From: Bacillota bacterium
GTDB lineage: Bacteria; Bacillota; Clostridia; Lachnospirales; Lachnospiraceae
Direction of reading: 5' to 3'
Assembly: GCA_023420935.1 (NCBI GenBank)
Contig: JAEZUR010000109.1
Coordinates: 1-45,677 of the forward strand
Length of the DNA: 45,677 nt
Below, one piece after another: positions 7,959 through 16,362 of this stretch; the first letter of the stretch is position 1, and the number at the start of each line of letters is the position of its first letter. Position numbers and translations under genes: made by a program. The notes under the pieces were generated by a model, which had not been told where the DNA came from, ran no database searches, and saw only the letters and a program-made list of their open reading frames with translations.

Positions 7959-9974
7959 ATGAATATACTAAAATATATAGAATTTACACCTACCACAATC
8001 CTAGTAATGTCCTTACCGATTCTACTAATGGTTATTGGTGGAGTAGCAATCATACTCCAAAAAAAGGGAAGCAGAGGAAAAAATTCTTCTGGTATTGATC
8101 TATTTTTTCATCATTTATACTTTGAATTTAAAAAGACGCCTCTAGTGAAGTCATATATTAGAAAAATGACAAGACAACTTCAGATGATGTCCGTGTTTAC
8201 TAAAAATGAAGTCTATATTAAAGTTGCAAAAAATTTCACGTTAACAGCTACCATAACCACAGGAACTGTAATTGTAGCTTTACTATTATTTGATGATTTA
8301 GTAAGTGTTTTACTATGTATGGCGATTGCGTATATGATACCAACAACACTAATAGAAAAGCGTATTACTCATATTAATCATGTGGTTTATTTTCAATTGA
8401 AATATGCGGTGGAATCATTACGTTTGGAATATTTGCGTTGTAACAATGTAGTGGAAGCATTAGAAAATGTAGAGTGTGGATCCCGTTTAACTCAGATATT
8501 CGAAGAATTACATCATATCTTAGTATCAGCCAATGGAGAATTACACCTAAAAGAGTTCTATGAGATAACACCATTTCCACCAATTCAAACGTTAGCACAG
8601 ATTTGCTACCATATTAATAATACGGGTGATGAGATAGATATCTACGGCAATTCAGCATTTGTGGATGCTCTATTAGTGATGACTTCCGATATCAATCAAG
8701 AACTGGAACGGTTAAATTATCAGCGCCTGCGGTTTGGTAAGATAGAATATTGGTGTTTAGCATCCATTCCCAGCATTAAATTTGTAGAAGGATTTTTAAC
8801 AACCAACATGCCTGGATCCGTACTCATTTATAAAGGGCCAGTGGGATATATCATGCGAGTTGCCATCATATTAGTTTCTTTAATTACCTACTCCATTGTA
8901 TCAAGAATCAATAATCCTTCCTCCTTAAAAGCGGATGATCGAATAGAGCTTTTTAAACGAATGATTCGATATAAACTTATCTATAAATTCCTACGTAATA
9001 TAGGACCTAAAAATGCTAAGCGACGTCTATTAAAACGAAGATTAAATAATGCATTTTCTAAAAAGAGTATCGAAGAGTTTTATTTAGAAAAAATTACGTA
9101 TTCTTTGTTAGCATTCTGTATCCTAATTACAACCTTTATAAGTGGAGTTGTAATTGGTAGAGATTACATTTCTAATAATGTTCAATCGCTTAGTATGATA
9201 GCTGGTGATGATCTTTCCGCTTATAAAAAAGAAGATATCTTAAAGATGGATAATGAATATATAATGTACCGAAAAGCTGGGCATGTATATGAGGAAGAAG
9301 AATTAAAAACACTTGTGATAACAGCAATGCCAGGACTTACAGATATTCAGATTACGGATCAGATAGAACGACTTAACAAAAAGTATAATTTCTTACAGAA
9401 TATGTACTTTCGATGGTATTTTATCCCTATTTCCTTCTTTCTTTCCTTAGTGGGCTGGATCATACCTGATCAAGTAATCAAAATGAGAATGAGGATTCTA
9501 AAGGAAGAGGAAGAAGAAGAATTTCTACAGATTCAAACCTTAATGATTATCTTAATGAGTATGAATTGCGATACCATGGAAGCAATTGAATATTTGAGTC
9601 AATTGACAAGAGTGCATAAAGACATGTTCTTATTCTGTTACCATGGCTACGCAGCACATCCAATTGAATCCCTTGCTATCATGGAAGAAAAGACACCAAT
9701 ACCTGATTTTAAGCGTTTTATTAATAAACTAAAGCTAACGGTTGATGAATTATCTTTAAATGAGGCCTTTAGTGATCTCAAAATGGATCGAGAACATATA
9801 TGTAGAGAACGAGATATGACACTCAGAGATATGATTGATCGAAAAAGAAATCTATGTGGAGGACTAGTTAAGGTTGGATTTATCATGGTGGTTTTATTGC
9901 TATTCATGTTCCCTCTTTTATACCTAGGTTATACCGAAATGATGAGTGGAATTAGCACGTTGCAGGGATTATGA
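7959..9974 (+). CDS. Double-length TadB/TadC-like platform protein
   Basis: This 671-residue membrane protein follows cpaF with a two-base gap. Membrane segments appear near residues 10-30, 88-128 (probably two), 290-312, 370-392, 485-505 and 635-660. The C-terminal part (about 510-660) matches the GspF/T2SSF fold of TadB/TadC, including IQTLMIILMSMNCDTMEAIEYL. The N-terminal half has a similar cytosolic helical stretch (YFQLKYAVESLRLEYLRCNN), so the protein looks like TadB and TadC in one chain. Ordinary TadB and TadC are each near 300 residues and encoded separately. The fusion reading rests on length and topology. Confidence 0.8.
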   Translation: MNILKYIEFTPTTILVMSLPILLMVIGGVAIILQKKGSRGKNSSGIDLFFHHLYFEFKKTPLVKSYIRKMTRQLQMMSVFTKNEVYIKVAKNFTLTATITTGTVIVALLLFDDLVSVLLCMAIAYMIPTTLIEKRITHINHVVYFQLKYAVESLRLEYLRCNNVVEALENVECGSRLTQIFEELHHILVSANGELHLKEFYEITPFPPIQTLAQICYHINNTGDEIDIYGNSAFVDALLVMTSDINQELERLNYQRLRFGKIEYWCLASIPSIKFVEGFLTTNMPGSVLIYKGPVGYIMRVAIILVSLITYSIVSRINNPSSLKADDRIELFKRMIRYKLIYKFLRNIGPKNAKRRLLKRRLNNAFSKKSIEEFYLEKITYSLLAFCILITTFISGVVIGRDYISNNVQSLSMIAGDDLSAYKKEDILKMDNEYIMYRKAGHVYEEEELKTLVITAMPGLTDIQITDQIERLNKKYNFLQNMYFRWYFIPISFFLSLVGWIIPDQVIKMRMRILKEEEEEEFLQIQTLMIILMSMNCDTMEAIEYLSQLTRVHKDMFLFCYHGYAAHPIESLAIMEEKTPIPDFKRFINKLKLTVDELSLNEAFSDLKMDREHICRERDMTLRDMIDRKRNLCGGLVKVGFIMVVLLLFMFPLLYLGYTEMMSGISTLQGL

Positions 9975-9976
9975 GT

Positions 9977-10019
9977 AATTGGAAATTATATAGAAAAACA
10001 ATTGGAAAACAATTGGAAA
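9977..10019 (+). repeat. Three AATTGGAAA direct repeats before promoter B
   Basis: AATTGGAAA occurs at 9977-9985, 10000-10008 and 10011-10019, just upstream of the -35 at 10026. The last two copies are 11 bp apart, about one helical turn. A related AATTGGAA lies upstream of promoter A at 1611. They could be activator sites. The region is AT-rich, so chance similarity remains possible. Confidence 0.4.
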
Positions 10020-10025
10020 AACCCC

Positions 10026-10056
10026 TTGACAATGATATGGGAATTCGGTGCAAGAT
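10026..10056 (+). promoter_or_regulatory. Promoter B, before the pilin-like gene set
   Basis: TTGACA at 10026-10031, then GGAATTCGGTGCAAGAT ending at 10056, with the same spacing as promoters A (1636) and C (15626). The -10 would be CAAGAT, with a 19-base spacer. A small hairpin (AAGATGT with ACATCTT) lies in the leader before the gene at 10137. Confidence 0.55.
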
Positions 10057-10136
10057 AGTAATGTAAAAACAATACAAAATAAAGAAAGAAGATGTGGGAA
10101 AATAAAACATCTTTAGAGAAGAAGGAGTGGTTTATA

Positions 10137-10802
10137 ATGGCTGGAATGGGCGAAGAAAGTATTGATCTAAGTAAATTAGGGACGCAGTTATTTGCGTTTG
10201 GGTTTGTATTAGTAATAGGACTTAGTATTTTTACAATCGGAAAGGCGATCACCAATGACGGTTCTGATAAAGTGCAAAAACAATTAGAGATTGTTCAGCA
10301 ATCAGAGTATTCCGATTATGATCAGCAGACCGTGCTTGGTACAAAAGTAAAATCAGCATATCAGAACTTTGAAGGTAAGGGATGTGCAATCTTAATCGCC
10401 ACAAGGGCAATGATTGATGATGGTGCAAGTGCCAATGGGCTTCCAACGAAGGATTCGGATTGGACTTTTATTCAGAAGAAAATAGTTGGTAGTTCCGGAG
10501 GTTCCCAAGTTAAGGTAAAGGGAAGTGATGGTTTCGAACATGATTTGTGGTGTGTAAATTATAATGCAATTTTAGAAAATGGAGAACTATTTACCGAAAA
10601 CGGTTCTTATGTTACGAAAAGTAGCTTCTTAATAGATAAAAGTACAGGAAGTGTAAAGTATTTCAATCAGGTATCTAATATGAAGAAACAGGGCATGGCT
10701 GAATACATTCCAACTGGCGCCAAGTATCAATCCACGTTGATAAAGGATACAACAGGTCAGGTTGTAGGTATCGTTTTTGTTCAAGTATCTTCCTATAATT
10801 AA
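10137..10802 (+). CDS. One-pass pilin-like protein, family 1
   Basis: The ATG at 10137, nine bases after GAAGGAG, is chosen over an in-frame ATG at 10092 that lacks a ribosome binding site. The 221-residue product has a membrane segment at about 14-36 and a 180-residue outside domain. The domain contains GKGCAILIATRAM, CVNYNAILENG and a terminal GQVVGIVFVQ. These three segments recur in the protein at 15687, so the two are paralogues. The N-terminus lacks the usual Gly with Glu at +5 of type IV prepilins. It begins the transcription unit behind promoter B and is probably a subunit of the envelope-spanning structure. Confidence 0.75.
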   Translation: MAGMGEESIDLSKLGTQLFAFGFVLVIGLSIFTIGKAITNDGSDKVQKQLEIVQQSEYSDYDQQTVLGTKVKSAYQNFEGKGCAILIATRAMIDDGASANGLPTKDSDWTFIQKKIVGSSGGSQVKVKGSDGFEHDLWCVNYNAILENGELFTENGSYVTKSSFLIDKSTGSVKYFNQVSNMKKQGMAEYIPTGAKYQSTLIKDTTGQVVGIVFVQVSSYN

Positions 10803-10826
10803 TCATATTGGAGGTAATAGATTCCA

Positions 10827-11357
10827 GTGGATGATAGAAGTCATATAGAAATGATATATCTTGCAGTAGAATATATTCTGATTGGTGCCTTTCTTGTTAT
10901 GGTTACCTATGCTATGTCATTAAGAAACGACTTTGCACAGAGCAGAAATGAACAAATAGCCAATGAAATTAAGATAAATCAGTATCGTAAATTTAACTCG
11001 TATGATCTGGGAGAATGTACTGGTGAAGCTTGTTTGAATCACATATATGGTGATGAAGTAATAGAACTTATCCGTCGTTATTACGATAATTCTGATTTCG
11101 AGATATACATCGATAAAACTAGTCAAACTGGAAGCTCCTTACGAGTAAATAGATCCTCCGTTTTGAAAAATCCTGATACATATAAATTAAGTAATTTACA
11201 GAAACTAATCGATTCGAAATCTGAGTTTCACCCGTATCTAGTATATAATGGCGTAGATCCATCAACCATTACCTCCTATTATCAGGGCTCTTTAGGTAGT
11301 GTAACAGGCATGGTTCTTAAATGGAAAAAAGATAATAAGGTGGTGACATCACCTTGA
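10827..11357 (+). CDS. One-pass pilin-like protein, family 2
   Basis: This 176-residue protein starts with GTG at 10827 after GGAGGT. Membrane segment about 9-30, then a heptad-like stretch and an outside domain with IYGDEVIELIRRYYDN. The next gene's product carries IYGTDVIEFITKY at the matching place, so the two are tandem paralogues. The layout (short N-in tail, one helix, soluble domain) resembles TadE/TadF minor pilins, but no processing site is clear. Its stop overlaps the following start by four bases, which indicates translational coupling. Confidence 0.75.
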   Translation: MDDRSHIEMIYLAVEYILIGAFLVMVTYAMSLRNDFAQSRNEQIANEIKINQYRKFNSYDLGECTGEACLNHIYGDEVIELIRRYYDNSDFEIYIDKTSQTGSSLRVNRSSVLKNPDTYKLSNLQKLIDSKSEFHPYLVYNGVDPSTITSYYQGSLGSVTGMVLKWKKDNKVVTSP

Positions 11358-11809
11358 GAAATCATGAAGTAAATGATATTGTCACTGCTGCCATCGAACT
11401 GGTGATGTTTGGTGTCTTATGTGTACTGCTTGTATATTTTGCTTTCTCTGCAAGGAATATGTTCTCCTATCATGAGGATCAGATAGCCTTACAAAATGAA
11501 ATTAAGTTTCAGAGTGCACAATACTTCTTTAAGTATGGTGAACATATCTATGGTACCGATGTGATCGAGTTTATCACCAAATATGATGCGAATTTCGATT
11601 ATATTATAAAATTTAAAAATGGTAAAACATATGAGATAACAAAAGCATATGCCAGTGAACTTCGATCAAAAGGTCAAGACAGCAATACGCTATGGTCTCA
11701 GGAGTATCTAACCAATGAAGTTTTCCTCGATAATGTGTATAAAGAGTTTGTTATTTCAACAGTTGATCAGGGTGATAATAAACTGGAGTACTATATTAAT
11801 GAAAAGTAG
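11354..11809 (+). CDS. One-pass pilin-like protein, family 2 paralogue
   Basis: This 151-residue protein starts with TTG at 11354, overlapping the previous stop, after AAGGTGGTG at 11338-11346. The membrane segment is at about 9-32, preceded by DIVTAAIEL, which is reminiscent of TadE/TadF N-termini. The outside domain carries IYGTDVIEFITKY, shared with the upstream protein. Tandem duplication and the overlap suggest the pair acts together, perhaps as a heteromer. Confidence 0.75.
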   Translation: MRNHEVNDIVTAAIELVMFGVLCVLLVYFAFSARNMFSYHEDQIALQNEIKFQSAQYFFKYGEHIYGTDVIEFITKYDANFDYIIKFKNGKTYEITKAYASELRSKGQDSNTLWSQEYLTNEVFLDNVYKEFVISTVDQGDNKLEYYINEK

Positions 11810-11838
11810 TGTGGTTGGCACACAGATAAGGGGCACAT

Positions 11839-12240
11839 ATGAAAACGGAATCTGTTGATTTGATGAAATTAGGTGCTACGATGACTTTTTTATCTATATT
11901 ACTTACCTATGTTCTTTATTCCGTCCTCCTGGGTAAAAGTATAGGTAATGAATCCCTCAGTAATATGGACAAAATACAGTTATCCTCCCAAGTAAGTACC
12001 TTAAGTGATTTGAATCATGTAGAAACACGTATGCCAGCAGCAACTGCATTTTCCTTTATGGAATATAATTACAAGGATATACACGAAATTACTTGTTATA
12101 TATGTGATGATAAAAAAGGTCTCGTTAGTACAATGGATCAAAGTTTATGTATCACTTCACATTTAAAAGGTTACGTAACCGTATTAGTGGAATACAACGA
12201 TGCATTTGGTTTATACGACATTACCATACGAGCAGCGTAG
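11839..12240 (+). CDS. Small one-pass pilin-like protein
   Basis: This 133-residue protein has an ATG after AGGGGCAC. The short N-terminus KTESVDLMKLGATM leads into a membrane segment at about 11-33. The outside domain contains two Cys at about 95 and 98 (ITCYICDD) and one more further on, and could form a disulfide. The family is not recognised beyond its similarity in layout to its neighbours; the N-terminal SVDLMKLG resembles SIDLSKLG of the protein at 10137, suggesting common ancestry. Confidence 0.7.
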   Translation: MKTESVDLMKLGATMTFLSILLTYVLYSVLLGKSIGNESLSNMDKIQLSSQVSTLSDLNHVETRMPAATAFSFMEYNYKDIHEITCYICDDKKGLVSTMDQSLCITSHLKGYVTVLVEYNDAFGLYDITIRAA

Positions 12241-12271
12241 GGATTACAGTATTCGTAGAATAGGAGATTAG

Positions 12272-12739
12272 ATGAATAGACAAGCTTTAGAACTATTAGA
12301 TATTGCTATGGTAACAATTCTAATTGCCTTGATTATTTCTACTGGGATTACAACACTTTATAAATCCTATCGTGAGGTAATCGATAATAGTTATTCCTAT
12401 ATGGAAGATAAGAACACAGGAGAAAATAAAGGATTTTTAGTAAATGAATATGGGGCATATGATGGAACCTTATCCAAATTAGAAGTAGTTTTAATCTCCC
12501 AGATTCAAGATGAAAATATGCCAGCTCCCAGAAAGATTGTGGTAAACGGATTAGATGTTGATATTCCATTTACCTATAAAGAATATGCGTTTGAATGTGG
12601 TCAGAATGTTTGGCTTATGGTGGATGACCAACCAGATAATTCAAGATATTCTCTTACGTACCAGTTTCGTACTGCGGAAAATGGAACACTGAAAGACGAA
12701 TACTATGAAGTAAATAAAATAACAAAGGAGGTTGAATAA
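12272..12739 (+). CDS. Small one-pass pilin-like protein
   Basis: This 155-residue protein starts with ATG at 12272 after TAGGAG. The N-terminus NRQALELLDIAM leads into a membrane helix at about 8-30, then a coiled stretch and an outside beta-rich domain with FECGQNVWLMVDDQ. The layout is that of minor pilins such as TadE/TadF. The gene ends inside the ribosome binding site region of the next gene, consistent with one operon and coupled translation. Confidence 0.7.
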   Translation: MNRQALELLDIAMVTILIALIISTGITTLYKSYREVIDNSYSYMEDKNTGENKGFLVNEYGAYDGTLSKLEVVLISQIQDENMPAPRKIVVNGLDVDIPFTYKEYAFECGQNVWLMVDDQPDNSRYSLTYQFRTAENGTLKDEYYEVNKITKEVE

Positions 12740-12740
12740 C

Positions 12741-13187
12741 ATGTCAAACTTCCTTACTCGAGTAATTAGTTTGGTACTTGTATTTTTAATGTTAATCATA
12801 GCTCCGCTCCTATATAGTTATTCTGTTTCAGAAATGGAAAACAGAAGATTGTTACTAAATGAAGTAAATCAATTTTTAGACAAAGTCACCGATAAGGGTG
12901 AAATTACGGAAGATGATTTGACCGAATTTTATCTACAAGTATCTTCCCATGGAATGGTTATTAACCCAACGGTGAAGCGCTTAGTAAGAACTACTGTAGT
13001 AACGCCAGAAGGGAAAACAAAAACAACATATATTGCTGCAGACGATATTAATTATTTGAATCAGAGAGATGTAGTGCAGGTGATTTTAAATGAAGTTTCT
13101 GCTTCAACCTATCAAAAAATACTATACTCATTTTTAAGAATCGAGGAGGGTACCTATCATCTTGAGATGGCAGCAGTTGTAAGATAA
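12741..13187 (+). CDS. Small one-pass membrane protein, pilin-like
   Basis: The ATG at 12741 is chosen because AAAGGAGG lies at 12724-12731, nine bases away; an in-frame TTG at 12732 overlaps that site. The 148-residue product has a membrane segment at about 7-28, a helical stretch with EMENRRLLLNEVNQFLDKV, and a C-terminal domain. The helix-then-soluble-domain layout and the phrase VNQFLDKVTDKGEITEDDL resemble pilin-type Tad proteins, but the family is not recognised. Confidence 0.7.
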   Translation: MSNFLTRVISLVLVFLMLIIAPLLYSYSVSEMENRRLLLNEVNQFLDKVTDKGEITEDDLTEFYLQVSSHGMVINPTVKRLVRTTVVTPEGKTKTTYIAADDINYLNQRDVVQVILNEVSASTYQKILYSFLRIEEGTYHLEMAAVVR

Positions 13188-13202
13188 AGAAAGGAGGATT
13201 AA

Positions 13203-14543
13203 GTGGATCATTCACTTAATACGCTTATGAAAAAAAACTATTATACAATAAAAAAGTATCTCTTGGTATTTATGGTACTAAGTATTATGTCATTCATGAA
13301 TACTTCCAAAACAGAGGCAGCTATGGATATCAATTTATCTCCAGCATATGTGTCAGATATTGATAATGTTTTGTTTCCATCTACCTCACAATACTATGTT
13401 TATGATGGATTACAAGGGTCTGGTTGGTTTAAGGTAGATAAGCCAACCATCGTTAAGGCATATTTTAACTGGGATGCTACCACAGCAAAAAGTATTACTG
13501 GAACCGCTTGGTTTTCCAGGGATGCCATGGGGCTCGATATCGTTGGATCTTCCAAAAGACTGGCCAATGTAGGTGATTCCATTCTGGTCTTTTTAGATCC
13601 AGGTATCTATTATGTGAATCATTTATTTCATGTGAAAGATGCATCCCTATCCACCTCCTTACGAATTGGTGTTGCCTTGCTAGCAGAGGAAACCAATAGT
13701 AATGAAACGGTTTATAGCTCTTCCTATGCAAATGCTAATCAATTAAGTCTAGATAAACCATTCAGAGGGTTTTTAAGTACGGTTTCCCCAATCGACTATT
13801 ATAAATTTACCATTGAGAATGATTCGCGTGTTATCATTAGCTATAATTTCGAGCAGACAGATGATGTGAATGTAAGTGGTGGAGTCTGTACTTTATATGA
13901 TATATCCAATCAAAAGATAAAAGCAGGTAATTTTAATTCAAGTGGGATAGAATCCAATCAGTTTAGTGAATTTCTAGCAAAAGGGACTTATTATATTGCT
14001 ATGTCTGGTACGACTTGTGCTACCAACTTAAAAGTAAGTGCAGTATCCTATGTGATAAGTACAAGCCTAAGTAATGAAGATTGGACCAATCAGAATATTA
14101 CTTTAAAAGTTACAACAGAGTTTGAACCAGTAGAAGTGCTCATTATCAATAAAAAGATTTCATTTGCACGTATTAACGATGGATCCATTTGGAGTTATTA
14201 CGCCGATGGTTGTCATGAAATTGAAAACAATAAATATACAATAAAAAAGAATGGGTACTACACCATTCGTGTAAGAGATCTGGAAAATAATTTGATTTTA
14301 AAACAGGTACATGTTACTAATATAGACAAATCAAGCCCGGTAATTACTGGAGTTACCAATGGTAGATCATATCGAAGTGGAACGGTAATCAAGTTTTATG
14401 ATAAAAATAGTGATATTAAAAAAGCAAAACTAAATGGCACTAGTATTTATAGTGGTAAAAAGATAGTAAAAAAAGGGAAATATGCCTTAAGTGTATATGA
14501 TTATGCTGGAAATGTGAAAAAAATAGTCTTCTACATCAGATAA
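13203..14543 (+). CDS. Secreted multi-domain surface protein
   Basis: This 446-residue protein starts with GTG at 13203, five bases after AAAGGAGG. A signal peptide covers residues 9-40, ending near KTEAA. Two beta-sandwich domains of the bacterial pre-peptidase C-terminal type follow at about 45-160 and 185-290 (DYYKFTIENDSRVIISY and FLAKGTYYIAMSG are typical). Ig-like domains finish the protein at about 300-446, with a terminal YALSVYDYAGNVKKIVFYI. There is no LPXTG or membrane anchor. It is the only clearly released protein of the cluster, so it may be a tip or adhesin of the structure or a cargo (inference). Confidence 0.75.
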   Translation: MDHSLNTLMKKNYYTIKKYLLVFMVLSIMSFMNTSKTEAAMDINLSPAYVSDIDNVLFPSTSQYYVYDGLQGSGWFKVDKPTIVKAYFNWDATTAKSITGTAWFSRDAMGLDIVGSSKRLANVGDSILVFLDPGIYYVNHLFHVKDASLSTSLRIGVALLAEETNSNETVYSSSYANANQLSLDKPFRGFLSTVSPIDYYKFTIENDSRVIISYNFEQTDDVNVSGGVCTLYDISNQKIKAGNFNSSGIESNQFSEFLAKGTYYIAMSGTTCATNLKVSAVSYVISTSLSNEDWTNQNITLKVTTEFEPVEVLIINKKISFARINDGSIWSYYADGCHEIENNKYTIKKNGYYTIRVRDLENNLILKQVHVTNIDKSSPVITGVTNGRSYRSGTVIKFYDKNSDIKKAKLNGTSIYSGKKIVKKGKYALSVYDYAGNVKKIVFYIR

Positions 14544-14564
14544 TTTATTAGGTGGTGATCCAAT

Positions 14565-15557
14565 TTGAAAACATGGTTTGGTATATTCAATTGTATTGCA
14601 TTAGGTATGTTATTAATTATGATTGCTATTTTTTATATTCAAATGGATACCATGCAAACAGAATATGATACCAATCGGCTTAATCAAGTGATCAGCTACG
14701 CAGGTGAAGCCGCTTTTATGGAAACATTAAACGTGGGAGATCTTAATCTACAATATAGAGATATGTCAGATATTGTATTAAATCCAACCTATTGTTTAGA
14801 CGTATTTGAGGAAATAATTTGCTTAAATTATGGGATGACAACTAGCCTAGAAAACAAGCAATACATAGAAGATTGTATCCCTACTGCACTATTAGCAGGT
14901 AATGATGGATATTACATCACTCTTTTATCAGAAGTGGATACCAATGTGGATAGTGTGATAGGCGAAGAGTATGGATTTAAATGGAGTGTTAAACTTCCAT
15001 ATACAGTAACCAATCAAAATATTGCTATTAGTGTTAATCTTAATTCAGAGGAATGGATTAAAGCGAGTAATGTTGGAGATACCCTTCAACTAAAATATGG
15101 AGATAGTTTTGGTGATGCTGAAGTAAGTGGGATTTTATCTAGAAAGACGGTACAACGAAGTATTAATTCCACGTTAAGTGATGCACTTGCCAGAAATATT
15201 GATCAGGTCAGTCAATTACGTGGAGACGTTAATTACGATATCTATCTTCCGGCGTCAAAGACTTCTTCTGGTATTAATGATATTACCAACCCAAGTTTAA
15301 TTATATTATTGCAAGGAGCTGACTTTTCAGGTCAAGCGGTAGTAGAAGAAGCTGTAATTTCAGGAATCAAAGCAATAAAAAGAGTGCACGTAATTGGCTT
15401 TCGAGATTCAGATGGTAAAAAGAGATATTGTTATGAAAGCCAATTACCAAAGGAACTAACCGGTAATGTTGAAATTTTCTTTAATACAGTAGAAGAAGCA
15501 GCAAAGAAAGGTTACATACCTAGCTATACTTATATCACGAAAAAGATAGAACTATAG
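14565..15557 (+). CDS. Large one-pass pilin-like protein
   Basis: This 330-residue protein starts with TTG at 14565 after AGGTGGTG. Membrane segment at residues 4-26, followed by a helix (DTNRLNQVISYAGEAAFMETL) that resembles the N-terminal helix of pilins, then a large outside domain. It is the last gene before promoter C. The family is not recognised. As the longest of the one-pass set, it could be a major structural or tip subunit, but this is only inference from size. Confidence 0.7.
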   Translation: MKTWFGIFNCIALGMLLIMIAIFYIQMDTMQTEYDTNRLNQVISYAGEAAFMETLNVGDLNLQYRDMSDIVLNPTYCLDVFEEIICLNYGMTTSLENKQYIEDCIPTALLAGNDGYYITLLSEVDTNVDSVIGEEYGFKWSVKLPYTVTNQNIAISVNLNSEEWIKASNVGDTLQLKYGDSFGDAEVSGILSRKTVQRSINSTLSDALARNIDQVSQLRGDVNYDIYLPASKTSSGINDITNPSLIILLQGADFSGQAVVEEAVISGIKAIKRVHVIGFRDSDGKKRYCYESQLPKELTGNVEIFFNTVEEAAKKGYIPSYTYITKKIEL

Positions 15558-15625
15558 GACAATCACACATTTATTAAGAAAATACAAATTATTCAAAAAT
15601 ATTACAAATATTATCAATTTATTGC

Positions 15626-15656
15626 TTGACATATCTAATTTAATTGAGTGTATAAT
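15626..15656 (+). promoter_or_regulatory. Promoter C, 19-bp spacer, perfect hexamers
   Basis: TTGACA at 15626-15631 and TATAAT at 15651-15656, separated by 19 bases. The -10 is preceded by AATTGAGTG, which keeps AATT and GTG at the positions seen in promoters A and B. It sits 30 bases before the GTG start at 15687. Confidence 0.7.
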
Positions 15657-15686
15657 TTTCTTACAGAAAGAAAAGGAGGCACTTAA

Positions 15687-16334
15687 GTGAACATATATGG
15701 TTGGAATAAAAAGTATGCAATATACATTGTTTGTATGATACTTACTTGTCTTATTACCTTAGTTGTTGTGAAAGCATGGAAAAGTTATCGAGACGATCAA
15801 GAGAATAATCAAAAGACTGATGATAGGAAAGAAATGATAGAAATAGAGAAAGACGATTCGGTCACTATAGAGGTTTCCAATGATAGCATCGTAACTGGAA
15901 CAGAAGTAATCGCAAAATATGCCCAAGTAAAAGGGGAAGAATGTTCCATACTAGTAGCAACAAGTGCTTTCTTAGAAGGTAACCAGGAGGAGCTTGTAGA
16001 CCCAAAAGAATATCCTTACATATGCTATGTTCTTTCAGAACAAAACCAAGATAGGGTAGAAAATGTGTATACGAAAAATGGAATGTTCGTACCACTTGCT
16101 TATGTAAATTATAACATTGTACTAGGTGATACCTGTCTCTATCAAACATATTCAAAAACTAGTTATGAAGCACCCTACGGATTCCTAAAGAAAAAGAAGA
16201 AACATATCTATTTTCCTCTTACTTTAAGTAAAAATGATACAATCTACACCATCCATGAGGATGCTAAGTTTCTTAGTAAAATAATATATAACGAAAAAGG
16301 TAAAATAGTTGGGTATGCTTTCTTAGAACAATAG
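15687..16334 (+). CDS. One-pass pilin-like protein, family 1 paralogue
   Basis: This 215-residue protein starts with GTG at 15687 after AAAGGAGG. Membrane segment at about 9-29, then an acidic linker (30-65). The outside domain contains GEECSILVATSAFLE, YVNYNIVLGD and a terminal GKIVGYAFLEQ, all matching the protein at 10137. The Lys-rich loop FLKKKKKH is unique to it. Both paralogues are the first gene after a shared-motif promoter, so they may be swapped or dosed separately (inference). Confidence 0.75.
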   Translation: MNIYGWNKKYAIYIVCMILTCLITLVVVKAWKSYRDDQENNQKTDDRKEMIEIEKDDSVTIEVSNDSIVTGTEVIAKYAQVKGEECSILVATSAFLEGNQEELVDPKEYPYICYVLSEQNQDRVENVYTKNGMFVPLAYVNYNIVLGDTCLYQTYSKTSYEAPYGFLKKKKKHIYFPLTLSKNDTIYTIHEDAKFLSKIIYNEKGKIVGYAFLEQ

Positions 16335-16362
16335 ACAATTGTACAAAGAAGAAAGGTCAACC

